A stretch of DNA of 14,547 nucleotides from JACKLD01 sp049297695 (GCA_049297695.1 JBAQUT010000056.1:1-14547), one strand, 5' to 3'; numbered from the stretch's first letter, positions 1 through 8,174 are shown. Numbers and translations: made by a program. The notes: generated by a model not told the origin, from the letters alone.

Positions 1-1
1 G

Positions 2-559
2 TACATGCCCTTGGCCACAGGCACCGCCACACCGCCCGCCACCCGTGCTCATTTTCAACAGCTTTGGATGGAACTTTGGCCCCTTATTCAAACCATGCCC
101 CAAGGGCTAATTATGTTTGATTACCACGCCGCAAACCTTCTGCTGTTGGGCACCGAACCCAAACTCTCCAACCTTGGCCTCATCGATATCCAAGACGCCC
201 GCGTGGCCCCCGTGGTGCAAGACATGGCTATTTTGCTGCGCGATGACCGCCGTGGCCGCGACGAAGCCCTGGAACAAACCTTGTTAAATTACGCCGCCCA
301 ACAATTCAATATTGCCCCTGCAACCCTCCGCACAGGGTTCAATATTGCCAGCCTCCACCATTGCAGCCGCATTTTAGGTGGGGCCAGCCGCCTGCTGCTA
401 CGCGATAACCGCACCCGCATGGCCGCCGCCATTGCCCGCCGCTGGGATATTGCCGAGCAATCCGCCGACTGCCCCGAACTACAAAATCTCCTAACCTTCA
501 TGCGCCCCTACAAACAGGCTGGCATTGCGGCAGCCGAACAGAAAGCCCAAGCCGCATGA
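2..559 (+). CDS. amgK: AmgK-like N-acetylmuramate/N-acetylglucosamine kinase, 3' part (aminoglycoside phosphotransferase fold)
   Basis: The reading frame is open to the left edge, so the true start lies outside the window; the ATG at 5 is probably internal. About 185 C-terminal residues remain of a family usually near 330-350. Visible are the catalytic-loop signature DYHAANL (Asp at 119-121) and the metal-binding segment GLIDIQDA, both typical of the phosphotransferase enzyme family. The His of the usual HxD catalytic triplet is replaced by Met here. The family phosphorylates the anomeric position of MurNAc/GlcNAc in the cytoplasm during peptidoglycan recycling. The assignment to AmgK rests mainly on the murU partner: the stop overlaps the murU start as ATGA, implying translational coupling. 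A generic phosphotransferase is the alternative. Confidence 0.82.
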   Translation, partial: YMPLATGTATPPATRAHFQQLWMELWPLIQTMPQGLIMFDYHAANLLLLGTEPKLSNLGLIDIQDARVAPVVQDMAILLRDDRRGRDEALEQTLLNYAAQQFNIAPATLRTGFNIASLHHCSRILGGASRLLLRDNRTRMAAAIARRWDIAEQSADCPELQNLLTFMRPYKQAGIAAAEQKAQAA

Positions 560-1284
560 GCCCCATCATCACTTGCATGTTGTTGGCTGCTGGCATGGGC
601 AACCGCCTCAAACCCCTCACCGACACCACGCCCAAACCGCTCATCAACGTGGGTGGCCAACCGGTCATTCTCCGCGCGCTGGAGGCCATCAAGGCCGCTG
701 GCATCACCCGCGTGGTCATCAACACCCACTATCTGGCACGGATGATTGAAACCACCGTATCCGCCAACCGCATGGGTCTCACCATTATGTTCTCGCGGGA
801 GGACGACCTTTTGGAAACCGGCGGCGGCATCAAACAAGCCCTCCCATTGCTGGGCGATGCCCCCTTCCTCGTGGTGAACTCCGATGCCGTGTGGGACGAT
901 TCCACCCACCCCCTCCTCCGCCCGTTGATACAATCATTTTCCACCCGCAAACACGATGCCTTACTCGCCGTGGTGCCCCGCACCACCACCCACGTGTTCC
1001 GGCCCGAAGGCGGCGACTTCACGCTGGACAAACGCACCAAAAAACTGACCTTTGCGAAGGATAAATCCAAAGCCCCGTTCGTGTATTGCGGCATCCACGT
1101 CACCCACCCCGCATTCATCAACTTTGAGCCCGCGGGCAAGTTCTCGCTGGTGCGCCCGTGGCAATCCGCCGCTGCCCAAGGCCGCCTGCATGGGTACGTG
1201 TACGATGGCCCGTGGGTGGATATGGGCAGCCACACAGGGCTGGAATGCGCCCGCACCCTCGCCTCCACCTTCAAATTGGTATAA
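556..1284 (+). CDS. murU: MurU-like N-acetylmuramate alpha-1-phosphate uridylyltransferase
   Basis: This 242-residue protein is a complete sugar-phosphate nucleotidyltransferase. The N-terminal signature LAAGMGNRLKPLT...PKPL (residues 10-29) binds the nucleotide and phosphates. VVNSDAVW with Asp110 is the metal-binding Asp typical of the fold. Length fits the family (about 220-240). MurU transfers UMP to MurNAc-1-phosphate, giving UDP-MurNAc and bypassing de novo synthesis, and hence the fosfomycin target MurA; AmgK supplies its substrate. The ATG start at 556 overlaps the kinase stop (ATGA), and no strong Shine-Dalgarno is visible, which fits coupled translation. A related NDP-sugar pyrophosphorylase is possible from sequence alone, but the amgK pairing favours MurU. 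The addB start follows 9 bases after the stop. Confidence 0.85.
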   Translation: MSPIITCMLLAAGMGNRLKPLTDTTPKPLINVGGQPVILRALEAIKAAGITRVVINTHYLARMIETTVSANRMGLTIMFSREDDLLETGGGIKQALPLLGDAPFLVVNSDAVWDDSTHPLLRPLIQSFSTRKHDALLAVVPRTTTHVFRPEGGDFTLDKRTKKLTFAKDKSKAPFVYCGIHVTHPAFINFEPAGKFSLVRPWQSAAAQGRLHGYVYDGPWVDMGSHTGLECARTLASTFKLV

Positions 1285-1293
1285 GCTGGCCTC

Positions 1294-3927
1294 GTGCCCC
1301 TGTTCACCATTCCTTCCAGCGCCGCGTTCATCCCCACCGCCGCCGCATGGCTTGCCACCACATACCCAACCCCTGCCAGCCGCACCAACCTCTCCCTCTG
1401 GCTTCCCACCACTCGCGCCCATCAGCCCATGCTGAACGCCTTGGCGGGATTTGGTTGGAAACGCCTCCCAACCTGTCACACCTTCGCCATAAACGAGCCC
1501 ACCGCCCTCAAGCTCGGCGTGCACGATGACGGACTCTCCATCGCCCCCGAACCCGCGCTCCTCACCCACCTTGCCACCCTCTGGCACAGCCGTAAAAACA
1601 CTTCGGCGGCGGATGCCATGGCCCACGCTACTGCGTTTCTTGGTCTCCACAACCGCCTCACCCGCACCCACCGCACGTGGAGCGATGTGCGCACCAGCAC
1701 TCCTCCCGACATGGCTGAACACTGGGCCCTGTACGCCGATGATGTGGTATGGATGGGCGCCCAACTAGATGCCTACCTTGCCCACACCCGCCAGCGCACG
1801 GCCACCCAAGCCTCGGTGGCATGGCTTCAAAATCTTACCACCCGCATCTCCACCCACGCCTTCGGCCCCTGCGTGGCTTTAGGCTTTACCGATGCCACGC
1901 CAGATGCCATCACCCTGCTTGCCACCATGGCCCAGTCGCCCCATCACCACGTGCTCATTCCCGCCACACCTTTGGGCTTTAACCTTGCCGAGAAACTTGG
2001 GTGCCATGCCACCCCTCTCGCAGCCCCTAACGCTCCAACACCCACCCTCCACACCCTCTTCACATCCACACCGCTGGACGAAGCCCGTGCCCTCACCCAC
2101 GAAGTCCACAAAGCGCTGTCGGAAGGCCGTACGCCCATCGCCTTGGTGGCCGCCAATCGGGATGTCGCCCGCCACCTCCACGCCACCCTCAACGCCAGCG
2201 GAATTATACCCCACGATTCCGCAGGCATCCCCCTCCCCGAAACCCCCGCAGGTCACCTGTGGCGCACCGTCTTCCGTGCGATGTTAAACCCTACGCCCAC
2301 CAACCTCGCCGCCCTTACCAGCCACGCTCTGGTACAACCTTTCCCCACATGGTCCACCGCTGCCGGGGCGCTAGAAACCTGCCTGTGGCGCGGCCATCCA
2401 ACCCCGCCCACCACCACATGGCGCGCATGGCACACGGCATGGCGCAATGCACCTTTCCATATGGATAAACACATCCGTACCCTCGTCCCCACGGCCCAGC
2501 CGGCGTGGGATGTTCTCTCCCCTCTTATCAAAGCCCTCCCCACCACACCTCAACCCATGGCTGTATGGGTACAACACCTCACCCATATCATTGCCACACT
2601 CGCCCCCACAGCCACCACCATTCAAGGTGCCGAATATGTATCCCTGTGGCTGAGCCAACTCACCAATCTCCCAACACCTCTTTCCCCCGCCATGGCCCTT
2701 GCGCTTCTTGAAACCACATCAACATCCACCACCACACCTCAACCCGCGTATATGGCCAACATCCACCTATGGGGCGCCCAAGAAGCCCGCCTGCAAACCA
2801 TCGGAACCTTGCTGGTGGCGGGGTGTAATGCCGATGTCTGGCCCCCCAAGGTCGACGATATGTGGCTCTCTCAAGCCCAACTCGCCCACCTCGGCCTCGC
2901 CACCAACGCCCATCGCGCCATGGTGGGAAAGGAGGACTGGGAAAGCCTACTCCACACCTCCCCCCATATCGTGTTCAGCCGCAGCACCACCCAAGGGGGC
3001 CAACCCACCACACCCAGCCCGCTCCTGATTCACCTTCAACAAACCACTCCCAACATAACGTCCCTTTCACCGCCTACGTTCCCAACCACCTCCAGCACAC
3101 ATACGCCAGCAACACTTACACCCCCCCAAACCTTGTACCCCACGCGCTGGTCAGCATCACTGGTGGAGGCCGCCCGCACCTGCCCCTACCAAGCCCTGCT
3201 CTCCCGCGTGCTGCAACTCCACCCACTCCCCACCTTCATCACGCGCCCAGGTCCAAGGGAACTCGGCCTCCTCCTCCACAGTTGGATGGAAACCCTCACC
3301 CATCTCCCCACCCTTCAACACAACCAACCCGACATGGTGGAAAACCATCTTCTGACCCAAGGCAACAAGCTTTTAAACTCCCTGCCGGAAGCCCTTGCCC
3401 GCATCTGGCAAACCCGCCTCCCCCGTCTGGCCCACGCGGTCGCCCACCAATTGGCCGAAGATGCCCGTAATGGCTGGCACATGACTGCTATGGAAACAAC
3501 CTCCGAACGGCAACTGGACAACATCACCCTCACCGCCCGCATCGATATGCTCCAATCCAACGGCACCGCCCACCGCGTGGTGGATTTTAAAACGGGGAGC
3601 CCGCCCAAAACACCCCAACTCACCACGGGCGCCAAACCCCAACTTCCCTTGGCAGGGTGGCTCGTGGAGGCCACAACATCTCCCACCACCCATGCCGCCT
3701 TTTGGCATCTTAAAGGCGTTGGCCCCACACCCTTGCAAGCCCAAACCTACCACGGCGCCTCGTGGCAAAACCTCCAACAAGCCGTGCCTCAAGGGGTTGC
3801 GGATACTCTGGCCTACCTCGCCCCCACCGCACCTTGGCCCGCATGGCCCCAAACGGGTAAACGCACACCCTGCACCCACTGCCCCTTTGCGGGCGTATGC
3901 CAGCATTACGAGGCAACCGCAACATGA
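1294..3927 (+). CDS. addB: AddB, nuclease subunit of the AddAB double-strand break repair complex
   Basis: The product is 877 residues, on the short side for AddB. The start is a GTG; the following residues (PLFTIPSSAAFI) match the usual AddB beginning, though no clear Shine-Dalgarno is seen. There is no Walker A motif at the N terminus, as expected for alphaproteobacterial AddB, so this subunit is not an active helicase. The C-terminal RecB-type nuclease domain has His662, Asp751 and DFKTG (Asp764, Lys766). Four cysteines, Cys630, Cys860, Cys863 and Cys869, show the C...Cx2Cx5C spacing of the AddB iron-sulfur cluster. A Pro/Thr/Ser-rich stretch (about 570-617) precedes the nuclease domain. 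AddAB resects broken DNA ends for RecA loading. The stop overlaps the preferred addA start (ATGA). The protein is strikingly rich in Thr, Pro and His. Confidence 0.93.
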   Translation: MPLFTIPSSAAFIPTAAAWLATTYPTPASRTNLSLWLPTTRAHQPMLNALAGFGWKRLPTCHTFAINEPTALKLGVHDDGLSIAPEPALLTHLATLWHSRKNTSAADAMAHATAFLGLHNRLTRTHRTWSDVRTSTPPDMAEHWALYADDVVWMGAQLDAYLAHTRQRTATQASVAWLQNLTTRISTHAFGPCVALGFTDATPDAITLLATMAQSPHHHVLIPATPLGFNLAEKLGCHATPLAAPNAPTPTLHTLFTSTPLDEARALTHEVHKALSEGRTPIALVAANRDVARHLHATLNASGIIPHDSAGIPLPETPAGHLWRTVFRAMLNPTPTNLAALTSHALVQPFPTWSTAAGALETCLWRGHPTPPTTTWRAWHTAWRNAPFHMDKHIRTLVPTAQPAWDVLSPLIKALPTTPQPMAVWVQHLTHIIATLAPTATTIQGAEYVSLWLSQLTNLPTPLSPAMALALLETTSTSTTTPQPAYMANIHLWGAQEARLQTIGTLLVAGCNADVWPPKVDDMWLSQAQLAHLGLATNAHRAMVGKEDWESLLHTSPHIVFSRSTTQGGQPTTPSPLLIHLQQTTPNITSLSPPTFPTTSSTHTPATLTPPQTLYPTRWSASLVEAARTCPYQALLSRVLQLHPLPTFITRPGPRELGLLLHSWMETLTHLPTLQHNQPDMVENHLLTQGNKLLNSLPEALARIWQTRLPRLAHAVAHQLAEDARNGWHMTAMETTSERQLDNITLTARIDMLQSNGTAHRVVDFKTGSPPKTPQLTTGAKPQLPLAGWLVEATTSPTTHAAFWHLKGVGPTPLQAQTYHGASWQNLQQAVPQGVADTLAYLAPTAPWPAWPQTGKRTPCTHCPFAGVCQHYEATAT

Positions 3928-6900
3928 CCCGCACCCCTAACCCAACCCTTAAAGCCACCGCCAGCGAGTTGCAACAAAAAGCCTCCAACCCCATGGTTCA
4001 TGCATGGGTTAGCGCCAATGCAGGTACGGGCAAAACCAAAGTGCTCACCCAGCGGATGCTGGCCCTGCTGCTCACCAACCCAACCTTGCCTCCCCGCAGC
4101 ATTGTGGCTGTCACATTTACCAACGCTGTCGCGCACGAAATGCGCGAGCGCCTGCAAACCGAAGTCCAAACATGGCGTACCTACTCCCCTGAAAAGTACC
4201 TTGCCACTCTCACCGAAGTGCTCGGCCACCCCCCCACGCCAACCCACCTCGCCCGCGCCACCCAACTGCCGGATATTCTGCTGGCCGAGCAACCCCTCAT
4301 CACCACCCTCCACGGGTTTGGGCAAATGGTTTTGGCACGGTTTCCCTTAGAGGCTGGCCTCTCTCCCACCACCCGTCCCATGGACGAACCCACCCGCAAA
4401 CACCTGCTGGCGGAAGCCATGGATATGGCCTTACTGGTAGATAATGAAGCCACACAAACAGCCCTCGAAACTCTCCTCACCCACCTTACCGACACCACGT
4501 TTGCCGAGCTCACCGACACCCTTCTCACCCAATGGGATAAACTGGCCAGCCTCCTCACCTCCCATGGCGGTATTTCACCCATGCTGGAACACCTCCATAC
4601 ATTGTTGAAACTCCACACCCCCGCCCCATGGCCCGTGGTGGATAAACCCCTTCTCACCGCATGGCTCAGCACGTTAGAATCAGGTAGCACCAACGACCTC
4701 AAATTCGCTGTCAAACTTCAAAACTTTCTCACACTTTCCAACCCACATCCTCACGATTGGTTCACCGCGTTCTGCACAGCCGACAACACGGTACTCGCCA
4801 ACTTCGGCACCAAAGATACCCAGAAGATTATGGGGCCGCGATGGGACAATATTCTCGCGTTCAAAGCCACCCTTACCGCCGCCGTAACCCACCACCACGC
4901 CCACCACAGCTACACGCTTACGGCCGCTGTTCTCCAATGGGCTTTGGCCATTAAGGCGGCGTACGATACCCTAAAAGCCGAACGTAACCTCATCGACTTT
5001 ACCGACATGGTGGGCAAGCTGAACCACCTTCTCACCCACCATCATGGCGCATGGGTGCAATACCGTTTGGATACCCACATTCACCACCTGCTGTTGGATG
5101 AAGCCCAAGATAACTCCCCCACCCAAAACGCCATCTTCACCCAACTCGCTACCAACCTGTTGGCTGCGGAAGATACCGAACAACCCAAAACCGTGTTTGT
5201 GGTGGGCGATATGAAGCAAAGCATCTACCGCTTCCAAGGCGCCAGCCCCAACCTGTTTGTGGGGTTGAAAACGTTTTTGGAGAACAACGTCTCCCCCACC
5301 ACCAAACTGTTTACCGAAAGCCTCACCACCAGTTTCCGCAGCAGCCCATCCATCCTTGCTTTGGCCGATGCCACCCTTGCCCCCCACAGCCCCACTATCT
5401 TGGGCGATGACACCCCATGGCCTACCCATACCTCGGCCTACCCGGAAGCTTACAGCCATGTGGAAATCTGGCCCCTTACCCCCACTCCCAAACCCGAATC
5501 ATGGCACGGCGAGGGTTGGCGCCCCATGGGCCCGCCAGAACCTCCCTCCCAAGGCCCCGTGCTGTTGGCCAACCGCTTGGCACCCTACCTGCTCAACCTC
5601 ATCTCCACCCCCACACCGTTAGCTTGCACCGAGGGAAATCTTACAGCTTCGGATATCCTCATTCTCACCCAACGCAACAGCACCGCCCGTCACCTGGCCA
5701 GCACGCTTACCCACCACGGCCTGCCCGTTGTGCTTACCACCGATGACGATACTCCCCCACCCTTGGCCCGCGATGCCATCGCCTGGCTCCGTGCTCTCAC
5801 CAACCCACACGATACCATCAGCCTGTTCACGCTCCTCAAAAGCCCCCTCTGCGGTTGGACGGATGCCAATCTCCTCACCATCCACACCCAAGGGCTAGAA
5901 TCCCTTGCCACCCTCAACTCCTCCACAGCTTCCTTCCTAACTTCCAGCCAAACCATTCTTGCCACCCACACACCCCACCAAGCCCTCACATGGCTGCTCA
6001 CCACCCACGCCCTAGCTCTCTATCCTCCCAGCACCGCTGCCGCCAATGCCTTGCTAGAGGCTTCTCTAGGCGTCCCAACCCCAACCGAACTCATCGCCAA
6101 ACTGGAACAAACCCCTCTCACCATACCCCCCGACGCTTCCAACCAAGGTGTACGCATCATGACCGTCCACAAAGCCAAAGGGCTGGAAGCCCCCATGGTC
6201 ATTCTCGCCGAACCCGTCATTGCCCACAAAGACAGGGATACTCTGGTATGGGCTGAAAACGCTCTCGGTTTCCCCACTCTGTTAGCGTGGAAAGGCGATG
6301 CCAAAACCCGACCCGCCGCCTTGGCCGCCTTGGTGGAGGCCGAGCACGCCCGCACCGAAGCCGACAGCCTGCGCAGCCTCTACGTCGCCCTTACTCGGAC
6401 TAAGGAGCGCCTGCTAGTATGCGGCTGGCTGGCCGAAGGCAAATCCGCCCCCGACGATTGCTGGTACGCCCACATCTCCCACGGTGCCACCCAGCTGGAA
6501 GGCACCACCAACCCCGACGGCATCTGGACACATACCCACGGCACCTTGCCTCAAACCGTTGCTTCCACCACAACGTCATCACCCATTCCCCCAATACCTT
6601 GTTTCGTACCATCCCTCCCAGCCCTCACCACACCCACCAGCACGGAAGAAACCCAGCGCGGCACCATCCTCCACACCCTGCTGGAAATCCTCCCCACCAT
6701 ACCAGCCGAAACACGCACCGCCACAGGCCTGCATCTCCTCCAAACCCTCGCTCCCCTGTGGGATGAAACGACACGTACCGCCGCCCTCACCGAAGTCCTC
6801 ACCATCCTCACCACCTTCCCCCACCTGTTTGCCAGTGGCCACACCGAAGTCCCCGTCACCCTTCCCCACGGCCTCGGCCGGGTAGATAGATTGGTGGAGC

Positions 6901-7085
6901 ACAACGGCACATTGTGGGTGGTGGATTTCAAAACGGATGCCACTCCACCAGCTACGCCTACCACCGCTTACACCCACCAACTCCAAAGCTACATCCACGC
7001 TTTACAACCCGAATCCCCCCTCCCCGTCCAAGGCATGCTTATCTACACCGCCAGCGCATTGTCTTTCACCATCTCAGGGGGTTAA
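3924..7085 (+). CDS. addA: AddA, helicase-nuclease subunit of the AddAB double-strand break repair complex
   Basis: I chose ATG 3924 (1053 residues) because it overlaps the addB stop as ATGA; an in-frame ATG at 3897 would add nine residues. Superfamily 1 helicase motifs appear in order: Walker A ANAGTGKT (31-38), TFTNAVAHEMRERL, Walker B DEAQD (392-396), VVGDMKQSIYRFQGA, TSFRSS, VRIMTVHKAKGLE and YVALTRTKERL. A C-terminal RecB-type nuclease follows: His917, Asp988 and DFKTD (Asp1001, Lys1003), with a QLQSY motif after it. A Pro/Thr-rich linker separates helicase and nuclease. With AddB it unwinds and degrades DNA from double-strand ends. The last codons, GGG GGT and the TAA, lie inside a repeat element (7076-7140). 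The protein ends close behind the nuclease motifs, so the original C terminus may have been shortened slightly. Confidence 0.95.
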   Translation: MTRTPNPTLKATASELQQKASNPMVHAWVSANAGTGKTKVLTQRMLALLLTNPTLPPRSIVAVTFTNAVAHEMRERLQTEVQTWRTYSPEKYLATLTEVLGHPPTPTHLARATQLPDILLAEQPLITTLHGFGQMVLARFPLEAGLSPTTRPMDEPTRKHLLAEAMDMALLVDNEATQTALETLLTHLTDTTFAELTDTLLTQWDKLASLLTSHGGISPMLEHLHTLLKLHTPAPWPVVDKPLLTAWLSTLESGSTNDLKFAVKLQNFLTLSNPHPHDWFTAFCTADNTVLANFGTKDTQKIMGPRWDNILAFKATLTAAVTHHHAHHSYTLTAAVLQWALAIKAAYDTLKAERNLIDFTDMVGKLNHLLTHHHGAWVQYRLDTHIHHLLLDEAQDNSPTQNAIFTQLATNLLAAEDTEQPKTVFVVGDMKQSIYRFQGASPNLFVGLKTFLENNVSPTTKLFTESLTTSFRSSPSILALADATLAPHSPTILGDDTPWPTHTSAYPEAYSHVEIWPLTPTPKPESWHGEGWRPMGPPEPPSQGPVLLANRLAPYLLNLISTPTPLACTEGNLTASDILILTQRNSTARHLASTLTHHGLPVVLTTDDDTPPPLARDAIAWLRALTNPHDTISLFTLLKSPLCGWTDANLLTIHTQGLESLATLNSSTASFLTSSQTILATHTPHQALTWLLTTHALALYPPSTAAANALLEASLGVPTPTELIAKLEQTPLTIPPDASNQGVRIMTVHKAKGLEAPMVILAEPVIAHKDRDTLVWAENALGFPTLLAWKGDAKTRPAALAALVEAEHARTEADSLRSLYVALTRTKERLLVCGWLAEGKSAPDDCWYAHISHGATQLEGTTNPDGIWTHTHGTLPQTVASTTTSSPIPPIPCFVPSLPALTTPTSTEETQRGTILHTLLEILPTIPAETRTATGLHLLQTLAPLWDETTRTAALTEVLTILTTFPHLFASGHTEVPVTLPHGLGRVDRLVEHNGTLWVVDFKTDATPPATPTTAYTHQLQSYIHALQPESPLPVQGMLIYTASALSFTISGG

Positions 7086-7140
7086 AGGGGTTCACCCCCT
7101 TACGCCGCAAGGCGTCATGCCCGCGAAGGCGGGCATCCAG
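7076..7140 (+). repeat. Modular hairpin repeat, copy 1 (carries the addA stop codon)
   Basis: Positions 7076-7118 match 13311-13355 almost base for base: AGGGGGTTAA, a G-run/C-run hairpin, then TTACGCCGCAAGGCGTCAT. Three hairpins follow one another: AAGGGG/CCCC(C)TT around loop TTCA; ACGCC (7102-7106)/GGCGT (7111-7115) with a GCAA tetraloop; and ATGCCCGC (7117-7124)/GCGGGCAT (7129-7136) with loop GAAG, ending ATCCAG. The last module resembles the widespread proteobacterial intergenic palindrome of the form TCATTCCCGCGAAAGCGGGAATCCAG. No T-run follows the hairpins, so intrinsic termination is possible but not evident. Confidence 0.85.
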
Positions 7141-7179
7141 GGTATATAAAGTTCAACAGCGTTTACCTCCTACTCATCC

Positions 7180-7208
7180 TTGACTATCCAACCCCCACCC
7201 CCTAAACT
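7180..7208 (+). promoter_or_regulatory. Putative sigma70-type promoter of trxA
   Basis: TTGACT (7180-7185) matches five of six -35 bases. TAAACT (7203-7208) matches four of six -10 bases. They are separated by exactly 17 bases. The site lies between the repeat and the trxA ribosome binding site, so trxA need not depend on addBA transcription. Prediction by eye only. Confidence 0.45.
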
Positions 7209-7236
7209 CACCCATCAACAAAGGGGAGACACCACC

Positions 7237-7554
7237 ATGGCCATGCAAGCCGTTACCGATACCGATTTCAGCCAACACGTTCTGGAAAGCAAAAAACCAG
7301 TGGTGGTAGACTTCTGGGCTAGCTGGTGCGGCCCCTGCAAAGCCTTGGCTCCCCTGCTGGAAGAAGCTTCCAAAGAAGTATCTTCCGTGTCCGTCACCAA
7401 AATGAATATTGAAGAAAACCTGCAAACCCCCAGCAGCTACGGCGTGCGCAGCATCCCTACACTCATCGCCTTCAAAGATGGCAAACCCGTCAGCAGCTTG
7501 GTGGGCCTCCGCAGCAAAGACGAAATCGTCGCCTGGCTCCAAGCCCAAGCGTAA
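7237..7554 (+). CDS. trxA: Thioredoxin
   Basis: The product is a single-domain thioredoxin of 105 residues, the usual size. The redox site is FWASWCGPCK with Cys31 and Cys34, and the cis-proline segment SIPTLIAFKDGK is present. It is a cytoplasmic disulfide reductase that donates electrons to enzymes such as ribonucleotide reductase and is recycled by thioredoxin reductase. ATG 7237 is chosen over an upstream in-frame TTG at 7180 because AAGGGGAG (7221-7228) sits 8 bases before it and the shorter form has normal thioredoxin length. It follows addA, a placement common in Alphaproteobacteria, but a repeat and a promoter-like site lie between them, suggesting independent expression. There is no signal peptide. 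Confidence 0.97.
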   Translation: MAMQAVTDTDFSQHVLESKKPVVVDFWASWCGPCKALAPLLEEASKEVSSVSVTKMNIEENLQTPSSYGVRSIPTLIAFKDGKPVSSLVGLRSKDEIVAWLQAQA

Positions 7555-7637
7555 CCTAATTATCATCATGGAGAGCGTAGCGTGGCCATCTCACGCCATC
7601 GCCCACCATTGCCATTCAACTGTCCAAGGATAACCCC

Positions 7638-8174
7638 ATGGCCGATTCCCTCCTCGACATCGTCAACGACAACGACGAGATCATCGGCCAACGCCTCCGC
7701 TCCGAAATCCACCGCGACGGCCTCCTCCACCGCGAAGTGCACGTGTGGGTTTTAACACCTGAAAACGAGATAATTTTCCAAAAACGCAGTGCCACCAAAG
7801 ATACCTTCCCCAACCTCTTAACATCAACAGCAGGCGGACACGTTGAACAAGGCCAAGCGTATCTGAATGCCGCTCTTGCTGAGCTTGATGAAGAATGCGG
7901 AATTGTTGCCAAACCAGAAGATTTGATTAAACTTATTAAAATAAATCGCCGTTCCCCCGACCCTGTTACCCAAACCATTAACCATCCGTTTCGGGTCAGC
8001 TACCTTTATCGTCCTAAAAAAACTCTCCAACAGCTGAGAGTTGAAAAACAAGATGGAGAAGGCTTTGTAGCACTCCCCTTTTCATCTCTCCAATCCAACG
8101 TTTCTCTCTTTGTTCCAAGTTTACGAGACCACCACTACGCCCCCATGTGGGATAAAATCAAGGAACTCGCCTAA
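7638..8174 (+). CDS. Nudix hydrolase, IDI/YfcD-like, with divergent Nudix box
   Basis: This 178-residue protein has a Nudix fold. The start is ATG 7638 with AAGGA at 7626-7630, spacing 7. The Nudix box runs from GGHVEQG to AELDEECGI: the catalytic Glu and the EE pair are kept, but the usual second-position Glu is Gln and the Arg of REUxEE is Ala. The N-terminal half (DIVNDNDEIIG..., HREVHVWV, STAGGHV) resembles the isopentenyl-diphosphate isomerase-like/YfcD branch. The active-site Cys of true type 1 isomerases is missing, so isomerase activity is unlikely; the substrate is unknown. The stop overlaps the uppP start (TAATG), implying coupling. From about 7745 onward base composition drops to about 45% GC, unlike both flanks, which suggests foreign or recombined sequence. 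Confidence 0.85.
   Translation: MADSLLDIVNDNDEIIGQRLRSEIHRDGLLHREVHVWVLTPENEIIFQKRSATKDTFPNLLTSTAGGHVEQGQAYLNAALAELDEECGIVAKPEDLIKLIKINRRSPDPVTQTINHPFRVSYLYRPKKTLQQLRVEKQDGEGFVALPFSSLQSNVSLFVPSLRDHHYAPMWDKIKELA

Noticed and set aside
961..1764. Open frame on the - strand antisense to murU and addB
   Set aside because: Gly/Glu-rich translation without motifs; it lies opposite two well-supported genes and has no ribosome binding site I could support.
2560..3130. Runs of CACCACC-type sequence in addB as tandem repeat or CRISPR-like array
   Set aside because: No regular period or conserved unit; the pattern follows from Thr, His and Pro codons on a C-rich strand.
3897..3923. Upstream ATG at 3897 for addA
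   Set aside because: It would overlap addB by 31 bases; the ATG at 3924 gives the same ATGA overlap seen at the amgK/murU junction.
7580..7596. Hairpin GCGTG-GCCATCT-CACGC as trxA terminator
   Set aside because: Only five pairs and no T-run after it.
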